From the NCBI GenBank assembly GCA_963971225.1, contig OZ020269.1, positions 38,089,264-38,153,263 on the forward strand: 64,000 nucleotides of DNA. The letters are read 5' to 3'. The notes under the pieces were generated by a model that was not told where the DNA came from, searched no databases, and saw only the letters and a program-made list of their open reading frames with translations. Position 1 is the first letter of the stretch. Every line of letters starts with the position of its first letter. A program made the position numbers and the translations under genes. Source of the DNA: Melieria omissa. Its lineage: Eukaryota > Arthropoda > Insecta > Diptera > Ulidiidae. Shown piece after piece: positions 43,534 through 55,900 of the stretch.

Positions 43534-44167
43534 AATAACTTTGGAAGAATAACTCACACATCAATTAAATTTGGTACAAACTGACTATTTCGTCATGTTC
43601 TTCGATAGAAGGAATGGGGCGCGTATTGAACGAGGGGCGTGACACCACCCATATCACATCAATTTAACTTAGTACGAACCTACCATTTAGTCGTATCTCT
43701 CGACAGAGGGCATGGGGCGGGTATTTAACAAGGTGTTACACCGCTCAGACATCTCAAATCTTGTATATGGAATAGCTTCGGAATTGTAAGTTACACAGCT
43801 TTGAAATTTCGTATACCGTCATTTCATAGATGTGTCATTCTAGTGATGAGATTTGATCGGCGATGGACAAAGGGCGTGAAACATTTTTTATGACTCAACA
43901 TTTATGCAGTACTGTAAGTCCACATCAATGAAACCTGGTCCGAACTTTCCACTTAGTAGCACAATTCAACTAGAAGAAAGTTGTGAGCATTGGACAAGGG
44001 GGCGAAGTGCCTCCTCAATTTTTATGTACGTAGATTGTTTGTGCTGACTAACTGACTGAACACATGTTTTTTGTTCGAATCATAATCTGACGGTGTCAAC
44101 AATGGGTAAAGAATTTGTTTCGGGGGAAACAAGAGAGCTTGCGTGCAAAGCCGCGGGGCCCAGCTAA
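43534..44167 (+). mobile_element. Helitron/Helentron-like 3' region with diverged tandem repeats
   Basis: Four diverged units of about 100-130 bp share motifs like CACATCAAT-AAA-TTGGTACGAAC, TCGACAGAGGGCATGGGGCG and ACAAGGGGCGTGAC. They lead into GACGGTGTCAACAATGGGTA and finally GCGTGCAAAGCCGCGGGGCC followed by CAGCTAA at 44161-44167. The terminal arrangement (short GC hairpin, then CTRR) is that of Helitron 3' ends in insects. No Rep/helicase is present and the 5' end is not visible. Confidence 0.5.
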
Positions 44168-46399
44168 CGTTTAAAGACTTGAACTTTATTATGCTCTTAC
44201 AAAAAGTGTGTAACTACAAATAAACAAACTTTTGATAACTTCTCGAATTCGCCGGACCACACACGTGAAGACTAGAAACTCAACTGCCCTTTTTCGTCGA
44301 CGGCGCACAGTGTCGCGATCCCATATAAGCTGTGGCCAAAAATACTTAGCGTTGTCCTATCTCGATGAAACTTGGTGAGATCGTTTTCGGGGTCAAAATT
44401 AAGAAATTTGCAAAAAATCATTTAAATTGGACCACTGCCACGCCCACCTCCCATACGAAATGAACTGAAATATTGAAATAACTTGCTTAATATTAGCGAT
44501 AGAATTAATAATGACAAAAAAGCTCACACGAAAAATGGGCGGTCTGCCACGCCAACTTTCAAAAATATTCGCATTTTACTACAACTACAACTGTATTTTT
44601 AAAATGCTGTTTACAATACCGTTCTACGATGTGATTTTAATTTTGAAGCTTCCTTAAACCTTAAAAGTGGGCGTGGCAGCTGGAGAATATTTATTAAGTG
44701 GCCAAAAGTTTTCCTTCATGAATTCGTGTATTAATTTTTTCAGCTTGTGATACCATATTTTGGTATAAATATTTAAATTTTTAAAGTGGGCGTGACATTC
44801 TGCCTACTTTTGAAGATACGAACAAAATTCCCACCTTGTCTTTTTATATAGCTCACCATTGTAACAGCTGTTTTGCCGCAGTTTTCATTGTGCGTCCCAA
44901 GCCATACTTCGAAAAAATCACAATTTTTGACTGTAGGTGCCACTACAAGAAGTACAATTTTAGGTGGGGACGCAGGTCGACGCAGCTAATTTCTTTTATT
45001 TGAAAGGTCGTACTTGTGGCTTTGTTTTGCACTAATCATTGCAGAGATGCATTGAGACGTTTTCTTTTTATCGTCTCCCAAAGTTAGCAATTTTTCTCAC
45101 ATTTCGTGAGCCAGGTCGGGTTTTTTTAAAGCAACGTAACTTCGCATATGCTGATCAAAATAAAACAAAAAAGTAGCACCTACTTTCCCAAACTCTATAT
45201 TTTTCTTACGTATGTAATTTGTATCCATACATAGTACCTGTAAGCTAAAAATGCTACTTACATTTAGCATAAAAATAGTGAGTTGCTCTGGCAAAAATGT
45301 GTTCCAAGAAAAGGCTCAACTTTGTGGATGGTTCCTGCTTACATTTATTATTTGTTTAAAGAAATATTTTGGATTTGTCTTATTGGGAGTATTATCTCAC
45401 CATGTATGTAAAAAAAATATCATGTTTGCAACATCGACTTTTTGTATTTTTGGCCACACTCGCGACACTGTGCGGAGCGGGGAAAATAGGTACACGGTTG
45501 GTTCAGTTTGTAAGTTCTTATACGTCGGGTGTTGAATAACGAATAACGAGTATTAAAATAATGATACAAACGGCCGAAGCTGGGACCAGAAAATAGCGAA
45601 AACATGAGTACAAAAAGAGAATGAAAGATTCGGATTAGTGATGGGATGGGATGGGACGGTCACTGAACTCATCTGAACATATATTTTTGCCGTTTTACCT
45701 AAACAAAATGTGAGCAAGCAAGAAAAGTTATTGTGCTCACACTTTCTGTTTTATTCGTATCTTTAATAACAATTCTCGACTATTCTCTTTTTTGCACCAT
45801 GGTCTGGCCAGACAATGTGAGGTTCAACTTTGAGGTTGTAAGGAAATGCTCACAGAAGGTATAAAGCAAATAATACATTTTCCACAATTCGATATTGTTT
45901 CATTAAATTGCATAAATAAATTTATCGACCAGGGGGGCTCCTTTCCCCTAATCCCCCCGCCTAAGGGACGCCACTTAAAGTTACATATACTTACGAAATT
46001 AAAAAAATCATAATTACGATCAATCGAATAAATTCAAGCTCATAGAAAAATTAGAAGGATTCCACTTTACCCGAACATAACCCAATTTTTTCAATCTCTA
46101 AAAATGTGTATGTTTAAAATTTTTTTTCATGTTGGTTTGCTTAAAAGCAGAAATTGACTGTGAAATTACCCTAATTTTCGTAAGTATTTGAATACACAAA
46201 TTTAGTGGCGACACTCTGGCAATTTGCCTCGGGCCGCATTTAAGCTTTGTCCGCCACCGACTATTGCAATAGATACTGTTTATTCTGTGCCAGTGCTGCC
46301 GTTTTATAAAAAAAGTGAAAGAAACAATGTAATTCAGTTACAAAAGTCATATAAACAAACTTTTTTATGTTTTTATTATATACTAATAGTAATTTGTTT
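44168..46399. other. No gene recognised; scattered GTGGGCGTGGC motifs
   Basis: Repeated GGGCGTGGCA/CCACGCCCAC motifs at about 44450, 44548, 44668 and 44788 look like the remains of an old repetitive element. A small GGGATGGGATGGGA run lies near 45638. No coding signal. Confidence 0.35.
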
Positions 46400-46447
46400 G
46401 GTGGCAAAGCAATAATCGCTTAAGCGATAATCGTTTTTGACCACAGA
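46400..46447 (-). repeat. Solo terminus related to the TA-MITE family
   Basis: On the minus strand this reads TCTGTGGTCAAAAACGATTA and then a palindrome (TCGCTTAAGCGA), resembling the ends of the elements at 30859 and 61370. No second end is visible. Confidence 0.45.
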
Positions 46448-47838
46448 TTTAATAATATTTAATAATACTTTTTCGATGGACTTCAACGGGAAAATGTATT
46501 AAGCTTTGATAAAATACTTAATCTTAACCAAAATGTACTTTATATAATAGTGGAATTACATATTGCTGAAATTTTGCTCAAATAGGACAAAAACGGCAAG
46601 ATCTTTTCAACAATATAGTAGCTTAATATTTGTATATCAGAATACGTACAAGTTCTCGCTTAATTCAGCCCAATTTATAACTATTTGTCTACGGATATAC
46701 TCTAAAAACCCCATTTTGAAGATATTTTTATAAAAAAAATGAGGGAAAATATGTTGCAACTTGTTTTTAAAGGCTTTTTGGTAGTCGGGTTTTAAAATAC
46801 CTGAAGTTTAAAATTCCGTAACAAAAATATTGTGTTATTAAAATTTTTTATTTATATCGAATATCGTTCGAATATTACTTTTAGCACTTCAAGCAAACAA
46901 ACAAGAGAAACCAATCAACAGAAAAAAAACTAAACACGACGAATAATATTTTTTTTTTATTTTCTTAAAAATGGTAAATTTTTGAGCATACTTTAAATTT
47001 AAATTTAAAAATTTATTTGTATGATTAATAATCCAGCGAGATTTTGCCCTAATTTGCACTGGTTGAAAAAAATGCCAAGCCCAAGGGAAATCGAACAATT
47101 TTATACACTTTTATTAGTATATTCCGACGACTTTTAAAATCAATGTCGTACATTCTTTATTATTATATTGTTGTTATTGTTAAAAACGGCAACGTTGGTT
47201 TAAATTTCGTCCTTCGGCAATGTTTAGTTCGGCAACATGTTTGTATATTCTTTTCTAATAGCCTTACTTAGAATTACGTTTCCACTTTTTTCCCAAAAAA
47301 AGGCTCAAAGTGGAAGCGAAAGGACCATTTTATGTTTTCGGCAAATTGTTTTTTAACATCAAAGCAAAACATAACTTTTATATCGTAATTTTTGTTTTTG
47401 CTTGTACACTCATATTTCAGAAAAATAGTCATCGGCCTGGGGGTAGTACGGTAGTACAAATGACAAAATAGTAGCTATAGTAGTACGTTCGGCAGCACTA
47501 TTCTGTGCCTATAGTTAAATAACAGCGTTGCCAGAACAAAACCTTCAGAACGACGGCAAAGTTTTGTTTAGCATTGTGCCATCTGTTGGCAAACACACGA
47601 ACACTGTTAAACGGAAATTGTAAATGTGAACAGCTACCCAACACACAAACCACAAAAATATTGCATGTGTTACGCCCTGCGTGTTTCATTCGATGGTGAA
47701 GTTATTTTTCTAGTGTTGCCTGTTATTTTATGATGGAAGGTGGAAAAATTCTGTTTTAGTTGTTGGTAAGGCCAAGATTTCCGTTACTTAAAAATCTAGT
47801 TTAGTTTATTTCAGTTAATGGAATACAATCCTTACAGA
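46448..47838. other. No gene recognised
   Basis: AT-rich DNA with short frames only. Confidence 0.3.
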
Positions 47839-47846
47839 CTAGGAAT

Positions 47847-48627
47847 TAGAGTCCGACCGATTAATCGGCATCGGCTAGTATCGGCCAATAAAATTGGTAT
47901 CGGCATCGGCTAGTATCGGCATCGGCCAAAAAAAAAAGAATCGGCATCGGCTTCGGCCTTTTTTGGCCGATGCCACATCGGCTTTTTTTGGCCGATGCCA
48001 CATCGGTTTTTTTGGTCGATTTTACGATTTTCGATTTTTTAATACGATTTTATTTGCAGCTGAATCGCACTGTCTTCCTTTTTCATATCTCGCTTTGTAT
48101 ATTTATTACATTTTTATTATACGTTACAAACCAGTGTTGCCTGATTAGGGGGTTTCTCCTTAGATTTGTTTGGATTTTATGACAAATACTTAAGGGGACA
48201 ATATTTTTCAGATATTTTTAATCTATTTTTGCTACATCAACACCTTGTTCAGCTATATTGGCTATTGGGTCTTTTGTTAATTGCTTGTGCCAAATAGAAT
48301 GAGCAATTTTCATGAGATATTAATTTTGAATTCTGAATTTTCTTGTAATTTTATTTAGTTTTTAGTTGTTTATTTTCTCGTTTTCGTTTGTTAATTTGTG
48401 ATAAATGTGATGAAATGTATTATATATGTAATAGTTCCTTTTGTTGTTTTATAAAATAAGCTGTGTTTTTGATTGAATTCATTCGTGTTTTTTTTTCTAT
48501 GGAATCGGCATCGGCATCGGCCGATTTTCGGCCTTTTGACCGATTAATCGGCATCGGCTGATAATTGGCCGATGCCGATTAATCGGCATCGGCATCGGCC
48601 AAAAAATTTGGTATCGGTCGGACTCTA
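47847..48627. mobile_element. hAT MITE with ATCGGC arrays and 8-bp TSD (CTAGGAAT)
   Basis: Ends TAGAGTCCGACCGAT at both sides in inverse orientation, with CTAGGAAT duplicated at 47839-47846 and 48628-48635. Subterminal DNA at both ends is a dense array of the hexamer ATCGGC and its inverse GCCGAT (about 47860-48012 and 48505-48615). The centre is AT-rich and non-coding. An 8-bp duplication identifies hAT-type transposition. Confidence 0.9.
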
Positions 48628-48635
48628 CTAGGAAT

Positions 48636-49304
48636 ACAGTAAATTTCTTATATATTATTTAAGATACGTATTTACAATATGTTTAAATTAATCTCCATCA
48701 AAAGTTATATCGAGTGATTCACAACATCTTAGCATTTTATTGAATATTAAAAGAGATCTTATTATGGGCTCATTAGTTGCAAAATTAGTTCTATGAGTAC
48801 CAAAATAAAAGAGATCATTAAAAAGCAGTTGCCTAAGAGGAATATTAAATTTTACTCGTTCTAGAAATTTAAAATACTTATACGCATAAATAATACTCGA
48901 GAACAATTAATAATGTTACATTATAAAATTGCCAAATGTATGCAAAGAGGCTAAATAGAATTTACAATTATAAAACAAAAAATTAACTGTTAAGAACTAT
49001 TGGCAGTTATGAAAGAATTTTTTCATATAATTAACGTATTATTCCAAACAAAGTTAAATAAGGAAATAATACGATAGTCTGTGAATTTTAACGAAACTTC
49101 TAGAAGAAAACATTTTTATCAATGTGTACAAATTAAAGAGCGGCGCAAGCATAATAAAAATTACTTGCATTCCATCGCTGTGCTTTCAAATACTGTCGCT
49201 CTTCTTCACGTTCACTACAATACAAGCACTGCAGAGAAGAAAGCTTTTGATATTCATACGAATACTGCACGAAACGACAATAGAACTTCAAGCACCTTGA
49301 AGTA
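48636..49304. other. No gene recognised
   Basis: Short overlapping frames without domains. Confidence 0.3.
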
Positions 49305-49420
49305 TAGAACAACACTGAAGTAGAACAACATAGAAGTAGAACAACACTGAAGTAGAACAATACTACAGTGGAACAACACGGAAGTAGAACAACACTGAAG
49401 TGAAGCACTGAAGTAGAACA
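49305..49420 (+). repeat. 16-bp minisatellite, about six units
   Basis: Tandem copies of TAGAACAACACTGAAG with one to four substitutions each, ending in a 13-bp partial unit. Confidence 0.85.
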
Positions 49421-49577
49421 TTTTCAAGCATACGGTGTATTGTTTTGCACGATCGCATTAGCTGATCTTTGTTTTTGGTATTTTGTATGGAATCTGGGCT
49501 GCATTTCAAGCATTACAACAACATTAATGTAAAAAAACGCAGGTTTAAGACATGTTTTTTTCGATTTTTATTTAAGT

Positions 49578-49640
49578 CTGTTTCACTCGGTGGGAAGTAG
49601 AAGTTCTGTTTCACTCGGTGTGAAGTAGAAGTTCTACTTT
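49578..49640 (+). repeat. 28-bp tandem duplication
   Basis: CTGTTTCACTCGGTGGGAAG and the same segment 28 bp later (CTGTTTCACTCGGTGTGAAG), each followed by TAGAAGTT. Confidence 0.8.
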
Positions 49641-49769
49641 ACTCAGGGCCAATTTTTCAGTGCGAGTTTAACTCAGTTTCTAGTTTAAACTTAGTTTAAG
49701 CACAAAATCGAATTTTTCAGTCAAACTTGACTGAAGTTTAAACTCAGTTTAAACGCCCAACCTTGCATG

Positions 49770-49846
49770 GTTAAACCACAGATAACTCATCATATATGTA
49801 GATGTCCAGTCTCATACGACGAAAACGGCACAAAAATTTCAAGCTC
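49770..49846 (-). repeat. Dispersed repeat; empty counterpart of the MITE site at 61320-61640
   Basis: The reverse complement (GAGCTTGAAATTTTTGTGCC, GTATGAGACTGGACATCTAC, ATGATGAGTTATCTGTGGTT) matches 61320-61369 joined to 61617-61640, without the 247-bp MITE found there. It therefore shows the pre-insertion state. Confidence 0.85.
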
Positions 49847-49859
49847 TGAATTACAGCTT

Positions 49860-50777
49860 TTATCCGCAAAGCTATTTTACGCACACAACTGCATGTGCTC
49901 ATCCAGAACTTTTGTCGGATTGAATTAATTTTGAATTTCTTTTCTTGCTTGTGATAATCTTACATACATTTATACATACATTTATGATTTTAGCTACAAC
50001 GATCACGTACTGTATTTGGTGTAACAGGTAGACAGCACATCAGATATCCATAATTTCTTTTTCGGAAATTTCGCCTCGGGCTGGGCGAGAAGCAAAATTT
50101 TTTCTTAACATTTAACGCTTTTTTATTAACTTTTTTAATCGGTTATACCTGAAATTAATAATGTGTTTAAAAAATGTGATATAAATGAAAATAAAAATTT
50201 TGTGCATGATCAAAGAATATGAAGTCTTTATTTTCTTTGGCATGACACATACACATCGTTGCTAAGGCAACGCATTGCCAATAGCTGCGGCGCCAGCAGG
50301 TCTACCCTTTGCGTAACTGTATTGCGACAATTAAGTGACCGCTGAACAATTACATTAGTTTTGGCAGATTGTGCCGATGTTTTCATTCTTTTTTGCGAAA
50401 AGCAAGTGTCTGGGCGTACCCAGCAACAAATTAAAGGGGGCAAAGACATAACTACATTTCCAAATTCAGAATATAAAATTCAAATAGAATAGAATATAGA
50501 TTTCTGAACATATGTATATAAAATATAGAATTACGATGAGGGAACTACCCTCCTCAGCGCATACCTAGGTACGCCAATGAGCGCCTGTCATCATCAACCG
50601 AATCTTTTTGCTGTATGGTTGTTTGTAACCGTATGCTGCGCTTGGTTGATTAATTTTAAAACTTGCGAACAATTATATGTGTCTCCAAAACCAAACAATT
50701 CACTAATCAAGAGATCTAGAAACCAAATAAATTGTTCATTCATCTTTTTTTCACGGGTCGTAAAAAAAGGAATATAT
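49860..50777. other. No gene recognised
   Basis: Includes the palindrome GTTGCTAAGGCAAC near 50257. Frames of up to 92 codons have no domain. Confidence 0.3.
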
Positions 50778-51124
50778 TGTTACGAAAATTACTTCCCGGG
50801 TTCGTTTGGATTGGTTTTGAAAATAAAACAACTTCAGTTATCCAGCGCAACGTAGTCAAAACTAACAATCGCTTTATTTACAAATTTGCACTTGTTCTAC
50901 TTTACACTACTACTATTGCATGTTTCCCCATTGCTTGCTCAACACAGACTCGACCCCTTGCGCTGCCACTGCTGCTTTTATACCAATTTTCTTATCGCGC
51001 CGAAGTTTCTTGCAACTTCTAATTGGAAAGCGCTCGACCATTCTCGCACAGCCCATTTCTTCGAGAACCAGCCTTGCCATATCGGACTATACCAAGCGAA
51101 TTTATAACAGTTTTGCTGTACTTC
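50778..51124 (-). repeat. 3' LTR, distal 347 bp
   Basis: Matches 58876-59222 with about two substitutions. Ends at the LINE target duplication GCTGTACTTC (51115-51124). The remaining 79 bp lie at 56609-56687. Confidence 0.93.
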
Positions 51125-51398
51125 CTCTCGCGACGGTAGACACCTTGACGCGGTGCGAGGGCTTAGTCACATTGACTCGACTTGGCCATGCTGACCGGCG
51201 CGGTGTCAGGCCAGACCTGATCGCGCCTGGCAGGTTCAACCATGTCAGACGGGCAGTCGACGAGTGCAGACCAAGATCTACCCTCCTCAAGCCCGGGTGT
51301 CATGCGTCACCGTGCCCAGGGTTAGTTTGCAGTCGAGGAGCATACTGACTGTATTCTAACGGCGCCTGCCGGGCACCTGTCCGCCCCCGGCAGTAACT

Positions 51399-52946
51399 AT
51401 GGACTTCCCATGGCATGGGGCTCTGCCATGGGTGACAATCCCCTTCCCCTTCCCATTTTTTCGGCTACCGAAATCCCCTCGCGGGTCATTAGGTAGCCGG
51501 TACGAACCAGATGTTATGAGCTCAAAACACCCAGCCTCGGATAGGAAGACGAGCGCCGCCGGGCACGGCCCTAAACCCCGCCCAACCACCAGCGGTCCTT
51601 GCGGGAGCAAGGGATCGCAAGGCCCCAACACAATGGAGCCTAAGATCAGACCACCCTTCATAAGGCATGGTACGATTCTCAGGGGAGCCCTCCCGAAGGA
51701 CCCCCCTCCCAAACCCGAGCCAAGACAGGCTCCGCCAAAACTCCACGAGGGCAGGCGACCTGACAGGCCAACTCTCGCTGCAGCCAAACCGGCAGCGGCC
51801 GAACCCTCGACATCGCGCGCAGCCACCCTACCCCAACCCGCCGCCTCCGAGCGGCCAAGTACCTCTAGGCCTCCCTCAAAGGTGAAGCCATCAGTGAGGG
51901 CCTACAGGGACAAGAGAGCGGCGACTAAGCTTGTCGAGAAGATCACCGCGATTCCTGAAAAGGAACGCACCGAAAAGGAAGCTGAATCGCTCGCATGGGC
52001 GAGGAAGATTCTCTCTAAGAGCGAGACCCGCGTCCAGCCCACAACTAAAAGACAGAGGTCCGCGGACGAGGTGCAAAATGCACCCAAGAGGCCCAAACCC
52101 CTTAGGCAACCGGCCAAGGATTTCAATGAGGTCCTGAGGGACCACCTAGTGATGGCGATCCTGGACAAAGGCAACGCTGATGGCTACATGTCTCCGGACA
52201 AGTGGAGATCAGTGGAGATAAGCCTCTGCAAGGGATACAAGGGAATTCTCCAGAAGAATCCCGGCCCGCCTCCCGAATGCTGTGATGCTGGCTGGCATCA
52301 GGGCCACATCAAGCTGATGGCTTGCGCTGACGAACGCTCCGCTAACCTACTGAAGCTGGCGATAGCCGAGGTAGGCGAAATCTGGCCGGGGGTGAACCTA
52401 CAGGTAGTCCCGAAAAGCGAGATCCCGAACCGCCCACGATCCAGGGCATGGATACCGGCGGAACCATCGAAGCCAGAGGAGATCCTGGAACTGCTTCAGC
52501 TTAGCAACCCCAATCTACCCACCAACAATTGGAAGGTTGTGAGGGTGAGCGAGGCTAAGGGCAAATCCAGGCTGGTGACGGTCATCCTAAATGAGGAGTC
52601 TGTCACACCACTAAATGAACGCGACGGCGTCGTCAGCTACGGCTTCAGCTCAATAGTCCTACGCGTATACAAGAAGGACGAACGAGAAGCCGCGAAAATA
52701 TCGCCGGTCGACGCTGAGGACAATCCTGACGACCCGCCCCCAGAACGCATGTCGGTGACGGAGTTCGAAATGCATTCCGACTCCGACACACAATCAATCT
52801 CGTCCCTAGTTGGCAAATTCTTCGGTGGCTGGACCAGGGACAGGGATGAAGACGCTCTTCTTGCCTCTGAGCCAGAAGACGCCGACACCACAGTCATCAA
52901 TGTTCCGCAGCACAAAACAACGGACAATCCAAGTGGTGCAAATTAA
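51399..52946 (+). CDS. LINE ORF1 (Gag-like, DUF4780-type region)
   Basis: Open for 515 codons from the ATG at 51399; a second in-frame ATG at 51516 (MSSKHPASDRKTSAAGHG) is the more conventional start. The N-terminal half is rich in Pro, Arg, Lys and Ala, as expected for a nucleic-acid-binding ORF1 protein (PKPRPTTSGP, KPAAAEPSTSRAATLP, RQRSADEVQNAPKRPKP). The C-terminal half (about residues 245-430) reads FNEVLRDHLVMAILDKGN, WHQGHIKLMACADERSANLL, EIWPGVNLQVVPKSEIP, RSRAWIPAEP and VVSYGFSSIVLRVYKK, matching the DUF4780 region of insect LOA-type LINEs. No CCHC knuckle is obvious. The tail is acidic. It overlaps ORF2 in the +1 frame. The protein would bind LINE RNA in the ribonucleoprotein. Confidence 0.85.
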   Translation: MDFPWHGALPWVTIPFPFPFFRLPKSPRGSLGSRYEPDVMSSKHPASDRKTSAAGHGPKPRPTTSGPCGSKGSQGPNTMEPKIRPPFIRHGTILRGALPKDPPPKPEPRQAPPKLHEGRRPDRPTLAAAKPAAAEPSTSRAATLPQPAASERPSTSRPPSKVKPSVRAYRDKRAATKLVEKITAIPEKERTEKEAESLAWARKILSKSETRVQPTTKRQRSADEVQNAPKRPKPLRQPAKDFNEVLRDHLVMAILDKGNADGYMSPDKWRSVEISLCKGYKGILQKNPGPPPECCDAGWHQGHIKLMACADERSANLLKLAIAEVGEIWPGVNLQVVPKSEIPNRPRSRAWIPAEPSKPEEILELLQLSNPNLPTNNWKVVRVSEAKGKSRLVTVILNEESVTPLNERDGVVSYGFSSIVLRVYKKDEREAAKISPVDAEDNPDDPPPERMSVTEFEMHSDSDTQSISSLVGKFFGGWTRDRDEDALLASEPEDADTTVINVPQHKTTDNPSGAN

Positions 52947-55900
52947 CCTGCACCGGTCCATGGCGGCCTCGGCCGCCCTCCACCTTCACCAAAAGGGGGA
53001 GGACATTGCTCTCATCCAAGAGCCCTGGACTGTAGCAGACAGGGTCTGCGGACTGAGCACCTCCACGCACTCGGTGGTCTACACTCAAGGTATGGGTCGA
53101 CCCAGATCGTGCATTCTCATCAGCAGGAAGATTAAATTTTTCCTTCTCTCTAAATTTAGCAACTGCGACACGACTACCATATGCCTAGAGCAAGGGAGGA
53201 AGCCGATGTGGATCCTCTCAGCCTACATGGCCCACGACCACTTGATGGTACCAGCCCAGGAAGTTCGTGACGCAACCGATGAAGCCCGTAGAAGCGGAGC
53301 CCATCTTATCATCGGCGCACATGCAAATGCCCACCACACGATGTGGGGCAGCACGGACACCAATGACAGAGGTGAGTCTCTTTTCAATTTCATTCTTGCC
53401 TTCAATCTGTCTATTTGTAACATCGGCCGCGAGCCCACATTCGTTACTGCCACCAGGAAGGAAGTCATGGACATCACATTGGCTACAGGGGACCTCTCTG
53501 AAGCGGTCCTCCAATGGAAGGTGTCCAGTGACGCCTCCCTCTCTGACCATAGGTATATTCTATTTAAGATAGACTCGTCCGTCCCGAAACCACCCGCCTT
53601 TAACAATAGGAAAAAGATGGACTGGGACAAGTACAACTATATTCTCTCGTCTCGACTCCCCTCGCCCACTCCAACAGAGCCTCGCTCCTTGGAACAGGTA
53701 GAACGGATGGTCGATACCATCACCAGAATCTGCAATAGCGCCTCGAACGCTTCCTGCCCAAAGGTTATCCCCAGAGGCAAACCCAAACCGCACTGGTGGA
53801 CTGCGGAAATTGCAGCACTGCGTCGCGAATGCAGGAAGCTGTTCAACAAAGCGAAAGCAGACAACTCATGGCCAACCTACAAGGAGGCCCTACGTCGCTA
53901 TAAAAGCGCACTAAGGGATGCTAAGCGATCCTCATGGGCGTCCTACTGCGAATGTGTCAAAAACGCATCAGAAATCAGTAGGCTTCGAAAAATTCTTGCG
54001 TCTAACCCCACCTTTACGGGTTCAATTAAGCACCCGGATGGGGACTGGACCAGCTCATGCTCCGAAACTCTGGAGCTTCTAATCGACACACATTTTCCGG
54101 GCAACTCAACCACATCCTTGAACTGTGTATCGACTGCAACACCTGCGTGCCCCGACTTCAGCGACGCCGCAATCAACGACCACAGTCTGAACTGGGCTAT
54201 TGACAGCATAGAGCTGGGTAAATCGCCAGGTCCGGACGGTATCACCCCGGAGGAACTAAAGCAGGCCAGAAAGTCACTTGCCCCATGGCTCATCACCATC
54301 TATAAAGCCTGTGTTAGACTCGCCGATGTTCCACGCCAATGGAACATGGCGAGAGTCATCTTCATCCCCAAAGGGGGAAGGAGCAGCCACGCGGTGGCAA
54401 GAGACTTTAGGCCTAGCAGCCTTACCTCCTTTTTTCTCAAGGTATTTGAGAAATTGCTAGACGCATACATCCGAAGCACTGTCGATCATAGCAGGATCTC
54501 AGGGCTTCAGCATGCCTATACCAAGGGCAAGTCCATAGAGACCGCCCTGCACGACCTGGTACATAGGGTCGAAAAATCACTCTCGCTCAGGGAATTCACG
54601 CTGGCGGCTTTCCTCGACATTGAAGGAGCCTTCAACAACATCCGCCCAGAGGCCATCATTGCATGCTTAGTCGACCTGCAGCTTAACAGCCGACTAACTA
54701 TGCTACTGAAGAACCTACTTCAAAAGAGGTCCATTACTGCAGAGCTAGGTGTTTCCAAAGTCACGAGATTTGTGACTAGAGGCACCCCCCAAGGAGGGGT
54801 ACTGTCACCTCTGCTCTGGAACCTAACAGTAAACCCTCTCATAACCAAGCTGGCAGCTTCAAGTTGCCACGTTATAGCTTATGCAGACGACATCGCTCTC
54901 CTGGCCTCGGGTAAGCATGTCAACACTCTAAGCGACCTATTACAAGGAGCTCTAGATACACTATCTTCATGGGCAAAAGACTGCGGTTTGGGTGTCAATG
55001 CGGCCAAGACGGATCTCATGCTTTTCACGAAGAAGCATAGGATACCGCGGTTCAGAACACCCACGCTAAACGGCACTCCTCTCCTGCCCATTGATAAAGT
55101 CAAATACCTAGGAATAATACTAGACCGTAAGCTCACCTGAAAGGATAACATTGCAAATCGTATCCAGAAAGCAACCACCGCCCTTTACACATGTAAAAGG
55201 GCCATCAGCAGAAATTGGGGTCTGAGACCCCGCGCCATTCATTGGCTGTACACGGCAGTAGTCAGGCCGATTCTCATGTTTGGCCTCACAGTGTGGTGGA
55301 CAGCCCTGAGCAAGTCCACATACGTGAGCCAACTCAGTAAAGTTCAAAGAATGGCCTCCATACTAATCACTGGGGCTATCAGAACCACACCATCTAAAGC
55401 CCTTGATACCCTGCTGCATTTGGTCCCCATCGACATCTATGGCGAGTTGCATGGCTGTCAGGCTCAACGCGATCCTCCCCTGGACCAGAACAGATATTGG
55501 CCACGCTTCCATCGTCAACAGGTTCCCATTCCAGGCTACCGAAATTGACTATGTTATTCCGAAACCACTCCCTAAAATACTTTTCAGCGCCAAAATCCCC
55601 TCGAGGGATAACTGGAGTAATCGGGAAGTTCCGGAGGAGGCCGACAACTCGGCAACCTTCTACACGGACGGATCAAAGATGAACGACAAAGTTGGCAGTG
55701 GCGTTTACTGCAATCATCTGAACCTCCGAATGTCCTTCAGACTTCCAGATCACTGCAGCGTATTCCAAGCTGAACTCACGGCCATCGGTCAGGCGGCCGC
55801 CTGGCTCAAATTAAATGCGATCTCCCGCAGGGAAATCACCATTTACACCGACAGCCAGGCGGCGATACAAGCGCTACTAAGCGAACACCCCCGTTCTAAA

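Noticed and set aside
51356..51826. 156-codon minus-strand frame
   Set aside because: Antisense shadow of LINE ORF1, with no domain.
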